Assembly (NCBI GenBank): GCA_910584495.1
Contig: CAJUAR010000003.1
Location: 1-64,000, forward strand
Origin: an uncultured Muribaculaceae bacterium
Lineage (GTDB): Bacteria > Bacteroidota > Bacteroidia > Bacteroidales > Muribaculaceae
Direction: 5' to 3'
DNA length: 64,000 nucleotides
The position numbers and the translations under genes are program-made. The number at the start of each line of letters is the position of its first letter. Position 1 is the first letter of the stretch. Positions 24,592-31,992 of the stretch are shown here, piece by piece. The notes below the pieces were generated by a model that ran no database searches, had not been told where the DNA came from, and was given only the letters and a program-made list of their open reading frames with translations.

Positions 24592-25568
24592 CAGAAATCG
24601 CGTTTGATAATGAAATCGAAAAGTTCTTCGAGCTGTTTGCGACCTTCTTCAGAGGGCAGCAAACTCAAATCGCGACAAGCTTCGGCCTTGAGGTTTTCCA
24701 TTTCTTTGAAAGTGGCCTCGATGCCGCCATTGCTGCGTGCAAATTCCTGCAGTTGTGCGATTTCAGCTTCGGAATGTTCGTTTTTCGCTGCAAGAGCGGC
24801 TATGCGTTGGCGTTCGTCGGCATCGACATTTTGAAGGGCTTTGATAATCGGCAAGGTAATTTTTCCTTCGCGCAGGTCGTTGCCTGTGGGCTTGCCTATG
24901 CGCTCGCTGTCAAAATAGTCGAACACGTCGTCGCGCAGTTGGAAACAGCGGCCGAAAAGGCGGGCATAGGAGGTGAGAATGTCTATACGCTCGTCGGTGA
25001 TGCCGGCGGCATAACAGCCCATGCGCACGCTGGCCACAAAGAGCGAGGCCGTCTTGTAGTCGACAACTTTATAGTAGCTTTCTTCGTCGACGTAGTGTTG
25101 CTGTGCGCGGAAAATCTGGTCGATTTCGCCAAGCGAGAGCATACGTCCTAAAGTGCTGAGAGTTTCTATAATGCGAAGGTCGCCGGTGTGAATTGCCTCC
25201 TGCATGGCCGACGAGGTGAAGAAGTCGCCAACAAGAACGGCTATATGATTGTTCCACAAGGCATTGACCGTGGGGCGGCTGCGGCGTGTCATGGAGTTGT
25301 CCACCACGTCGTCGTGGATGAGCGAGGCGTTATGAAGCAGCTCTACGGCAGCTGCCGAGGCAAGAACCTTGTCATCGGCAGGGCCGAACATGCGTGCGCA
25401 CATAATGAGCAGCAAAGGACGCAATTGCTTTCCGCGGGTCTGCAACTGCGATTTCACAATGGTGCTCATCAGCTCGTTAGGGCTGTCCAAACGGAGCGAT
25501 ATACGCTCGTTAAATCCGTCAAGCTCAGCACTATATATCTTTGTTAACTTTTCGAGAGTAGTCATCAC
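24591..25568 (-). CDS. Polyprenyl (isoprenyl) diphosphate synthase
   Basis: A 325-aa cytoplasmic enzyme. It carries both aspartate-rich motifs: LIHDDVVD (first, DDxxD) and FQLRDDVFDYF (second). The G-K-Q-L-R-P segment (RGKQLRPLLLIM) binds the homoallylic substrate. It lengthens prenyl diphosphates with isopentenyl diphosphate, feeding menaquinone side chains or undecaprenyl-type carriers; the chain length is not evident. It has its own promoter at 25583-25615 and is coupled to the downstream lipoprotein gene. Confidence 0.92.
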   Translation of the reverse strand: MMTTLEKLTKIYSAELDGFNERISLRLDSPNELMSTIVKSQLQTRGKQLRPLLLIMCARMFGPADDKVLASAAAVELLHNASLIHDDVVDNSMTRRSRPTVNALWNNHIAVLVGDFFTSSAMQEAIHTGDLRIIETLSTLGRMLSLGEIDQIFRAQQHYVDEESYYKVVDYKTASLFVASVRMGCYAAGITDERIDILTSYARLFGRCFQLRDDVFDYFDSERIGKPTGNDLREGKITLPIIKALQNVDADERQRIAALAAKNEHSEAEIAQLQEFARSNGGIEATFKEMENLKAEACRDLSLLPSEEGRKQLEELFDFIIKRDF

Positions 25569-25582
25569 TTGTCTATCTTCTG

Positions 25583-25615
25583 CAAAGTTAGCAAAAAAAC
25601 TTCACACGCCGCAAA
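25583..25615 (-). promoter_or_regulatory. Promoter of the polyprenyl synthase gene
   Basis: On the minus strand TTTG (25615-25612) and TAACTTTG (25590-25583) lie 21 bp apart, a good consensus match. The ATG is 14 nt after the -7 box. Confidence 0.7.
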
Positions 25616-25667
25616 TCCCATCAAAAAAAATGCCTTTCGCGAATCCTTTACCAAACTGAAATATACC

Positions 25668-25715
25668 TATAATCCTCCATAACTATGAATTTTAACCCAC
25701 TTTTGGAGGATTATA
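25668..25715. repeat. 12-bp perfect inverted repeat with 24-nt spacer
   Basis: TATAATCCTCCA (25668-25679) and TGGAGGATTATA (25704-25715) are exact inverse complements. A -7-like TACCTTTG follows at 25741-25748, yet no ORF starts to the right before the ATPase 3' end. The pair could be an operator left behind by a lost gene or ends of a small element. Confidence 0.6.
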
Positions 25716-25796
25716 ACAAGGTTTTATCAGATTCTATTCTTACCTTTGCACTTGAATTGGAGCCCTAAGATGGTTTTCGTTAATAGATAGCCCGGA

Positions 25797-25860
25797 TTTT
25801 ATTAATCATAACAAATAAAGTTTGAGGAAATGGATTTTTATTTGGTATGGTTAATAAAAA
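25797..25860. repeat. Left copy of the AT-rich hairpin flanking the ATPase gene
   Basis: Arms at 25797-25819 and 25835-25860 pair with two mismatches in 23 positions around a 15-nt spacer. The right arm contains TTTATTTGGTATGGTTAATA. The same hairpin recurs at 27114-27178, so the ATPase gene is bracketed by direct repeats of a whole hairpin of about 64 bp. Confidence 0.8.
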
Positions 25861-25885
25861 TGATATAGTTTCATGACATCGAAGT

Positions 25886-27097
25886 CTATAGTTCGTCCAA
25901 CCTAAGGAATTGACGCAAGGTAAGATGATTGACGCCTTCGTAATCCTGCGTGCGGGTCATTGGGTTCATCGATATTACGTACTTCGGATAATTATCATTG
26001 ATTTTAAGCAGATTACCGAACTCTCTGTCCAAGGTTTTATCATCCACTATCAGATAAGCCACCTGTATATAAACCGGTCGACCACCCTTTTCTGCTACAA
26101 AATCTATTTCCCCGTTGGGCAATGTCCCTACATTTATCTTATAACCAAGGTTTTTCAGGTGAAGATAGACAGCATTTTCAATCACTTTCTCGATATCTCC
26201 TGTGCGATTTGAACCTACAAGCATATTCCGCAGCCCAAGGTCTTCGAAATAATACTTGTCGTTGGTTTCCAATAGTCGTTTACCATGTATATCATATCGT
26301 GATACCTTGTTGATGATGTAGGCATTGGAGGCCGCTTTCAGATAATTAATTGCAGAGAACGGAGTAAGATCCACGCGTTGTGATTTGAGATATTTAGAAA
26401 GCGACGTAGCCGAGACGAGCTGTCCGGCATTATCGCTGACGTAGGACATCAGGTTTTCGAACAAAGTGACATTGCGAAGACCTTCTCGCTGGACCACATC
26501 TTTCAGTACAATAGTATTATATATGTTCTGGATATATTCCCAAACCATATCTTCGTTTTCCAAACCTATACGATAAAGATGCGGCAAGCCTCCAAAAGTA
26601 AGATATTTTTGCAGACTCTCGTCGGAATCGTCAAGTTCGTGGAATGTAAGGAACTCGCGGTAAGACAGACTTTGGATATGAATTTCGATATATCTGCCAC
26701 CAATATAGGTAGACAGCTCAGACGAAAGCATTTTTGCATTGCTTCCAGTAATGACAATCCTACATTCTTCATCGGCATTCAGGCTTCGTAGAGTATTTTC
26801 AAATCCTTCGATGTCTTGCACTTCATCGATAAGAAGATAATTCTCCACACCTTCAATGATTTTTCCTTCGAGATAGCGAGACAAATCATTGGAGTTCCTT
26901 ATATTGTCAAATTTTGTCTTTTCCTTATTGATATATATTATGTTGGCTTCCGGATTCTCGGCTTCTATCTCCTCTATGAGCTGACGGATTATGTAGCTCT
27001 TACCGACACGACGTTGCCCGGTAAGGGCTATAATCATGCCTTTGCCTACAAATTTCAATATACGGTCTATGTATTGCTGTCTTGCTATGATTTTCAT
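25886..27097 (-). CDS. ATP-binding protein, AAA_14 / DUF4143 type
   Basis: A 403-aa protein. The N-terminal AAA domain has Walker A LTGQRRVGKSYIIRQL and Walker B NYLLIDEVQDIEGFENTLR, then a sensor ITGSNAKML. The C-terminal half, ending in a region with GEIDFVAEKGGRPVYIQVAY, is a DUF4143-like nuclease-fold domain (the D-F-V/I-A x n Q-V core resembles restriction endonuclease folds). Members occur in many copies in Bacteroidetes and their function is unknown. A longer start at 27127 is possible, but it lies inside a hairpin arm; the -7 box at 27102-27109 on the minus strand fits a start at 27097. Confidence 0.85.
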   Translation of the reverse strand: MKIIARQQYIDRILKFVGKGMIIALTGQRRVGKSYIIRQLIEEIEAENPEANIIYINKEKTKFDNIRNSNDLSRYLEGKIIEGVENYLLIDEVQDIEGFENTLRSLNADEECRIVITGSNAKMLSSELSTYIGGRYIEIHIQSLSYREFLTFHELDDSDESLQKYLTFGGLPHLYRIGLENEDMVWEYIQNIYNTIVLKDVVQREGLRNVTLFENLMSYVSDNAGQLVSATSLSKYLKSQRVDLTPFSAINYLKAASNAYIINKVSRYDIHGKRLLETNDKYYFEDLGLRNMLVGSNRTGDIEKVIENAVYLHLKNLGYKINVGTLPNGEIDFVAEKGGRPVYIQVAYLIVDDKTLDREFGNLLKINDNYPKYVISMNPMTRTQDYEGVNHLTLRQFLRLDEL

Positions 27098-27101
27098 GCG
27101 G

Positions 27102-27109
27102 CAAAGATA
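27102..27109 (-). promoter_or_regulatory. -7 box of the ATPase gene
   Basis: The minus strand reads TATCTTTG, a TAnnTTTG match, 4 nt before the ATG at 27097; the transcript would be leaderless. The adjacent hairpin arm (27114-27139) covers the -33 region, so it could be an autoregulatory operator. Confidence 0.5.
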
Positions 27110-27113
27110 GCAC

Positions 27114-27178
27114 TTTTTATTAGCCATACCAAATAAAATCTGCTATATCGGAATTTTATTTGGTATGGTTAATAAAAA
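27114..27178. repeat. Right copy of the AT-rich hairpin flanking the ATPase gene
   Basis: Arms 27114-27139 and 27153-27178 match inversely at 25 of 26 positions around a 13-nt spacer. The right arm is nearly identical to 25835-25860 in the left copy. It overlaps the start region of the ATPase gene and the T-tract of the hom terminator. Confidence 0.85.
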
Positions 27179-27214
27179 ATCAGGCATCGGGAGATGTGTC
27201 CGGCGCCTGATTTT
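27176..27214 (-). terminator. Terminator of the methionine operon
   Basis: On the minus strand AAAATCAGGC pairs with GCCTGATTTT around 19 nt; the stem continues into a T-rich run supplied by the hairpin repeat. It is 16 nt past the hom stop. Confidence 0.75.
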
Positions 27215-27230
27215 AATTGTTCGGGGAGCT

Positions 27231-28442
27231 TCAATTGTCTCTTTCGGCGAAGAAACGAGGGAAGTTGCACAGAAAGACATCGTCGGCGGCGAGGGCTGTA
27301 CGGGCTTTGTATAGGTCGGAAATCAGTATTTCGCCCACCACATAGCGGTGTGAGGCACTGCGGTATTCCTCGTCTATGCTCTGCCACGGCAGCAAGGTGT
27401 GCAGGTCGGTTGTGCTGTAGCGGGCATAGATTTTGAGGGCAATGTCGGTAACATATTCAGGCCGGGGAGAGAAGGCCGTTTTCTTGTATTCGTAGCGGTA
27501 GTCGTGGCGAAGGGCCATTATGTCGCTCAGCAGCGACGAGGCCGTGGGGAAGCCTCCGGCTCCTTTGCCGAACATGAACTGTCGGTCGTAGCACTCACCG
27601 CGGATCACCACGCCGTTGTATTCGTCGTCGACCGAGTAGATATAGCGGCCCGGAGCGACAAATTCGGGCATGACAAACATTGTGAATGTTTCTTCGCCGA
27701 ATTTCACCACTTGGGCCACAAGCTTGATTTTCATGCCTTTTTCGCGGGCATACTGAATGTCGGCGGCTGTGAGATGTTCGATGCCGTAGACAAACACATC
27801 GGCCGGGGCCACATACACGCCAATAGCATGGAGGGTGATGATTACCAGCTTGTTGAGCGAATCAAAGCCACAAATATCCTGAGTGGGGTTGCTTTCGGCA
27901 AAGCCTAATTTCTGAGCGCGGGCCAAAGCATCGGCATAATCCTCGCCGTGGTCGAAGACACGCGACAGGATGTAGTTCGACGAACCGTTGAGAATGCCTT
28001 TCACTTCGAGCAGCAGGTCGTTATCGTAGTATTCCTCAAGGTTGCGTATCACGGGGATGGAGCCGCACGACGATGCGTCGTAGAGCAGTGCACGGCCTGT
28101 TTCTTTCTGTATGTCGAGCAGCTCGGTGAGGTGTTTGGCAATCATGGCTTTGTTACCGCTCACCACATTCTTGCCCGCACGCATGGCTCGGCTCACGATT
28201 TCGAATGCCGCATCGGCCTGATCGATTACCTCCACCACAAGGTTTATGTCGGCATCATCGACAATTTCGTCGACATTGGTGGTGAGAAGGCCTTGGGGCA
28301 CTTCTATGCTGCGGGGTTTTTCGAGCGAACGCACACACACTTTCTTTATCTCGGCATGCACATTGCGCGAGTTGTTGATCACTTGGTAGAGGGCTTGGCC
28401 AACAGTACCGAAGCCCACCAGGCCAATGTTTATTTTTTCCAT
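27231..28442 (-). CDS. hom: Homoserine dehydrogenase
   Basis: A 403-aa monofunctional enzyme. The NAD(P)-binding Rossmann motif is INIGLVGFGTVGQALYQV at the N-terminus. The catalytic and substrate region KGILNGSSNYILSRV and DICGFDSLNKLVIIT (D-x-x-G-x-D-x-x-x-K) is complete. No ACT regulatory domain is evident. It reduces aspartate semialdehyde to homoserine for methionine and threonine. It is the last gene of the operon and its ATG lies 13 nt inside the end of metX. Its place beside metX and metY points to a methionine-dedicated homoserine supply. Confidence 0.93.
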   Translation of the reverse strand: MEKINIGLVGFGTVGQALYQVINNSRNVHAEIKKVCVRSLEKPRSIEVPQGLLTTNVDEIVDDADINLVVEVIDQADAAFEIVSRAMRAGKNVVSGNKAMIAKHLTELLDIQKETGRALLYDASSCGSIPVIRNLEEYYDNDLLLEVKGILNGSSNYILSRVFDHGEDYADALARAQKLGFAESNPTQDICGFDSLNKLVIITLHAIGVYVAPADVFVYGIEHLTAADIQYAREKGMKIKLVAQVVKFGEETFTMFVMPEFVAPGRYIYSVDDEYNGVVIRGECYDRQFMFGKGAGGFPTASSLLSDIMALRHDYRYEYKKTAFSPRPEYVTDIALKIYARYSTTDLHTLLPWQSIDEEYRSASHRYVVGEILISDLYKARTALAADDVFLCNFPRFFAERDN

Positions 28443-29476
28443 TCCATAAAGGGTATTAGAAGCTTGTTAAGCTGTTGATATTCCACCAGAAAGCCATCGT
28501 GGCCAAGGGGCGACGATATTTCGGCAAACTTCGAGCCGGGAATCATGGCGGCAAGCTGCCGCATCTCGGCGGGCGTAAAGATAAGGTCGGTAGACAGGCC
28601 CACTACCATGGTGTCGAGGCCCTCGGAGCCAAGGCTTGCAAGAGCGGCCTCCACACCACCGCGTCCTCGCCCCACGTCGTGGGTGTCGAAGGTGTCGAGA
28701 ATGGCCACGTAGGAGTAGGCGTTGAAGCGCCTGATGAGTTTGTCGCCCTGGTGGCGCTGGTAGGTGCATGCCCGATGTTGCGAAGGCAGCCCGGGCAGCA
28801 CGCATGCTGCGTCGGCATGGTTTTGCTGGCTCAGGTTGTAGCCTTCGGGGCCGCGGTAGGTGAGCAGGCCTAAAGCACGTGCCGCGGCAAGGCCGGCAGC
28901 CCCGGCATCGGGACGATGCTCTCCATAGGTGCTGTCGGCAAATATGGCCATGCGCTGCGTCTCGTCGATTGCTATGGCCCACGGCGAGGCCTTGGGTGCG
29001 GTGGCAATGAGAGCCAGACGCGAAAAACGCTGCGGCTCGGCCACTGCCCACTCTATGGCCTGGAATCCACCCACCGAGGCCCCGACGACGGCATGGATAT
29101 GCCCTATGCCTAAGTGCCCGGCCAGGCGACGGTGAGCCTCCACCACATCGCGCATAGTCAGACGCGGAAAGCTTTCATAGTAAGGCTCGCCGGTGGCCGG
29201 ATTCAAGCTCAGCGGCCCCGTGGTGCCATAGCACGAGCCAAGGACATTGGCGCACACCACAAACCAGCGGGAAGGGTCGAGAAAACCGGCTTCCTCCACG
29301 GTGTGCGGCCACCAGTCGGCAACATCGCTGTTTGCTGTCAGGGCATGGCACACCCACACCACATTGCTGCCTTCGGCGTTGAGCGTGCCGAAAGTGTGAT
29401 AGGCAATTTCGGGTTGTTCGAGCGTGCCGCCCAGTTCAAGGCGCAGAGGCTCATCGAGCCTGGCGAGGTGCATCAT
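28430..29476 (-). CDS. metX: Homoserine O-acetyltransferase
   Basis: A 348-aa alpha/beta-hydrolase-fold enzyme. The nucleophile elbow is VGASVGGFQAIEWA; the Asp is in VGLSTDLIF and the His in PLGHDGF. YHTFGTLN and WVCHALTANSDV near the start and the ANVLGSCYGTTGP oxyanion region are family marks. It acetylates (or succinylates; many MetX are mis-named) homoserine using acyl-CoA. The ATG overlaps the metY stop by 4 nt (ATGA). Confidence 0.93.
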   Translation of the reverse strand: MMHLARLDEPLRLELGGTLEQPEIAYHTFGTLNAEGSNVVWVCHALTANSDVADWWPHTVEEAGFLDPSRWFVVCANVLGSCYGTTGPLSLNPATGEPYYESFPRLTMRDVVEAHRRLAGHLGIGHIHAVVGASVGGFQAIEWAVAEPQRFSRLALIATAPKASPWAIAIDETQRMAIFADSTYGEHRPDAGAAGLAAARALGLLTYRGPEGYNLSQQNHADAACVLPGLPSQHRACTYQRHQGDKLIRRFNAYSYVAILDTFDTHDVGRGRGGVEAALASLGSEGLDTMVVGLSTDLIFTPAEMRQLAAMIPGSKFAEISSPLGHDGFLVEYQQLNKLLIPFMEWKK

Positions 29477-30768
29477 TTCACTTCAATGCCAGTTTTTTCG
29501 AAAGCCTGCCGGAAATCGTCGATAATGTCTTCCACATCCTCCAGGCCCATGCTGATGCGCAGCAGAGTGGGTGTAACGCCGGCGGCTGCAAGGTCGGCGT
29601 CGCTCAGCTGCTTATGGGTTGTCGAGGCCGGGTGTGTCACCACGGTGATGGAGTCGCCGATCATGGTCATGTGTGCGCACAACTGCAGGGCTTCGACAAA
29701 ACGCACCGTGGTGTCGATGTCGCCTTGCAGCTCTACATTGAACACTGCCGAAGCGCCGAAGCGGAAGTATTTCTTGGCGGCCTGGTAATAGGGATGGTCT
29801 TCGAAACCCACATATGCCACTTTTTTAACATAAGGACTTGCGGCGCAGAATTCGGCCAGGCGGCGTGTTGCATCCACCTGATGTCGCACACGCAGCGAGA
29901 GAGTTTCCACGCCCAGACACATCAGATAGCTGTCGAAAGGCGAGGGGCATGTGCCGAAGTCGCGCAGGCCGTCCACACGGCATTTCACAGCAAAGGCTGC
30001 ATTGCCGAAAGTCTTCCACAGGTTGAGGCCGTGGTATCCTTCGGACGGGCCGTCGAGCTGCGGGAATTTGCCGTTGCCCCAGTCGAAATTGCCTCCGTCG
30101 ACAATGAGGCCTCCCATGGCCGTGCCGTGGCCGTTGATCCACTTTGTGGCCGAGTCGGTGATGATGTTGGCCCCCCATTCCAGCGGGTTGCACAGATAGC
30201 CGCCGGCCCCGAATGTGTTGTCGACAATCAGCGGAATCTGATGTTTGCGGGCCACGTCGGCGATGCCTTCTATATCGGGCACTGCACATGTGGGGTTGCC
30301 CATCGACTCGAAGAATATGGCACGAGTCTTGTCGTCGCACAAGGCATCGAGGGCGGCGGGGTCTTCGTGCTCGCTGATTCGCACCTCTATGCCGAGCTTG
30401 GGCAGCGTGTGGCGGAATAGATTGTACGTTCCGCCATAGAGGAAGGGGGTGGTTACGATGTTTTCGCCGCCTTTGGCAAGGGCCGTAACGGCGATGAAGA
30501 TGGCCGACATGCCCGAAGGCGTGGCTACGGCTCCCGAAGCGCCGTAGAGGGCAGTCATGCGTTCTTCGTAGCTGGTGGTGGTGGGGTTTTGCAGCCGGGT
30601 GTAGATGTTGCCCGGCTGTGAAAGTTCAAAAAGATTGGCTGCGTACTCGCAGGAGGGGAAACGATATGCCGCTGTTGGAACGATGGCGAGGCCGCGCGCA
30701 TTTCCGGCATCGCCGGGATGAAGGCCGCCATGTATCTGGCGTGTAGCAAATCCGAGTGCTTTTTTCAT
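29473..30768 (-). CDS. metY: O-acetylhomoserine sulfhydrylase
   Basis: A 431-aa PLP enzyme of the Cys/Met metabolism family. The PLP lysine lies in IITDSATKWINGHGTAMGG; other marks are YTRLQNPT, GASGAVATPSGMSAI and DNTFGAGGYLCNP. The length of about 430 aa fits MetY rather than the about 385-aa cystathionine synthase group. It makes homocysteine directly from acylhomoserine and sulfide. It overlaps hflX upstream and metX downstream by 4 nt each. Confidence 0.93.
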   Translation of the reverse strand: MKKALGFATRQIHGGLHPGDAGNARGLAIVPTAAYRFPSCEYAANLFELSQPGNIYTRLQNPTTTSYEERMTALYGASGAVATPSGMSAIFIAVTALAKGGENIVTTPFLYGGTYNLFRHTLPKLGIEVRISEHEDPAALDALCDDKTRAIFFESMGNPTCAVPDIEGIADVARKHQIPLIVDNTFGAGGYLCNPLEWGANIITDSATKWINGHGTAMGGLIVDGGNFDWGNGKFPQLDGPSEGYHGLNLWKTFGNAAFAVKCRVDGLRDFGTCPSPFDSYLMCLGVETLSLRVRHQVDATRRLAEFCAASPYVKKVAYVGFEDHPYYQAAKKYFRFGASAVFNVELQGDIDTTVRFVEALQLCAHMTMIGDSITVVTHPASTTHKQLSDADLAAAGVTPTLLRISMGLEDVEDIIDDFRQAFEKTGIEVK

Positions 30769-31988
30769 TGCTCTGTATAATCTTGGAATAAAAGGTCGTT
30801 ATAGGGGAAACGTGTAAGATGAATTTCGCGAGCCATGGTGTAGAGGCGTTGTTTGAGCTCGTCGATGTTTGTGTTTTTCTTAGCACTGATAAACACGCAG
30901 TTATCGTTCATTTTTGCCATCCACGAAGTTTTGAGTTCGTCGAGAGTGCGGTTGCACCTCTGTTTGGGCGTGAGGTCGTCCTCATCTTTGGGTGTGCATC
31001 TGAAGGCATCGATTTTGTTGAACACAAGAATCATAGGCTTGTCAGCTCCGTTGCACACCTCGCGCAGCGTGCGGTCGACCACTTCGATTTGCTCCTCGAA
31101 ATTGGGATGGGAAATATCCACAACATGCACAAGTATGTCGGCCTCGCGCACTTCGTCGAGTGTCGATTTGAACGAATCGACAAGGTGTGTGGGCAGTTTG
31201 CGGATAAAGCCCACAGTGTCGGTGAGAAGGAATGGCAGATTGTCGATCACCACCTTGCGCACCGTGGTGTCGAGAGTGGCAAAGAGTTTGTTCTCGGCAA
31301 ATACATCGCTCTTGCTCAGGAGGTTCATCATTGTAGACTTGCCCACGTTTGTATATCCTACCAGGGCCACACGTGTGAGCTTGCCGCGATTTTTTCGCTG
31401 CACGGCCTTCTGACGGTCTATGGCCTTGAGTTCTTCTTTGAGAAGAGATATTTTGTTGAGGATAATTCGGCGGTCGGTCTCTATCTGCGTTTCGCCCGGC
31501 CCGCGCATGCCTATACCGCCTCGCTGGCGTTCGAGGTGCGTCCACATGCGGGTGAGACGCGGCAGCAGGTACTGGTACTGAGCCAGTTCCACTTGTGTTT
31601 TTGCGCTGGCAGTCTGTGCACGCTTGGCAAAGATGTCCAGAATCAGGTTGGTGCGGTCCAGAATTTTCACACCGAGTTCGCGTTCGATGTTTAGCACCTG
31701 CTTTGTGCTGAGGTCATCGTCGAAAATGACCATTGAAATATCGCCGCGTTCCTCTATGATATGCTTGAGTTCGTCGAGCTTTCCTTTGCCCAGAAAAGTC
31801 CGGGGATTGGGGTAGTCGAGGCGCTGTGTTAAGAACATCACCGATTCGGCACCGGCGGTTTCGGCAAGGAACGCCAGCTCGGCAAGATATTCCTTGGCCT
31901 TTTCTTCGTCCTGCTGCGGAGTGATGAGGCCCACAAGAATGGCTTTTTCGGGCTCGGCGGCTTTTTCTATGGTTGCGGCAAGTTTCAT
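30765..31988 (-). CDS. hflX: GTPase HflX
   Basis: A 407-aa translational GTPase. The N-terminal HflX domain has YPNPRTFLGKGKLDEL and IFDDDLSTKQVLNIE; a coiled-coil linker with QRGGIGMRGPGETQIETDRR precedes the G domain (G1 ALVGYTNVGKST, G3 DTVGFIRKLP, G4 FNKID). It splits or rescues stalled 70S ribosomes. It is wedged between the acyl-CoA ligase (4-nt gap) and metY (4-nt overlap), so it is expressed with methionine genes. Confidence 0.95.
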   Translation of the reverse strand: MKLAATIEKAAEPEKAILVGLITPQQDEEKAKEYLAELAFLAETAGAESVMFLTQRLDYPNPRTFLGKGKLDELKHIIEERGDISMVIFDDDLSTKQVLNIERELGVKILDRTNLILDIFAKRAQTASAKTQVELAQYQYLLPRLTRMWTHLERQRGGIGMRGPGETQIETDRRIILNKISLLKEELKAIDRQKAVQRKNRGKLTRVALVGYTNVGKSTMMNLLSKSDVFAENKLFATLDTTVRKVVIDNLPFLLTDTVGFIRKLPTHLVDSFKSTLDEVREADILVHVVDISHPNFEEQIEVVDRTLREVCNGADKPMILVFNKIDAFRCTPKDEDDLTPKQRCNRTLDELKTSWMAKMNDNCVFISAKKNTNIDELKQRLYTMAREIHLTRFPYNDLLFQDYTEQ

Positions 31989-31992
31989 GGTC

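Noticed and set aside
22612..24834. Plus-strand ORFs of 100-300 aa opposite the Ig-like lipoprotein and polyprenyl synthase genes
   Set aside because: They are antisense shadows in GC-rich codon context; the minus-strand proteins have clear domains and motifs.
27098..27127. Longer start (MANKKCYLCR) of the ATPase
   Set aside because: The ATG lies inside the hairpin arm and upstream of the -7 box; the family start MKIIARQQY is preferred. Not fully excluded.
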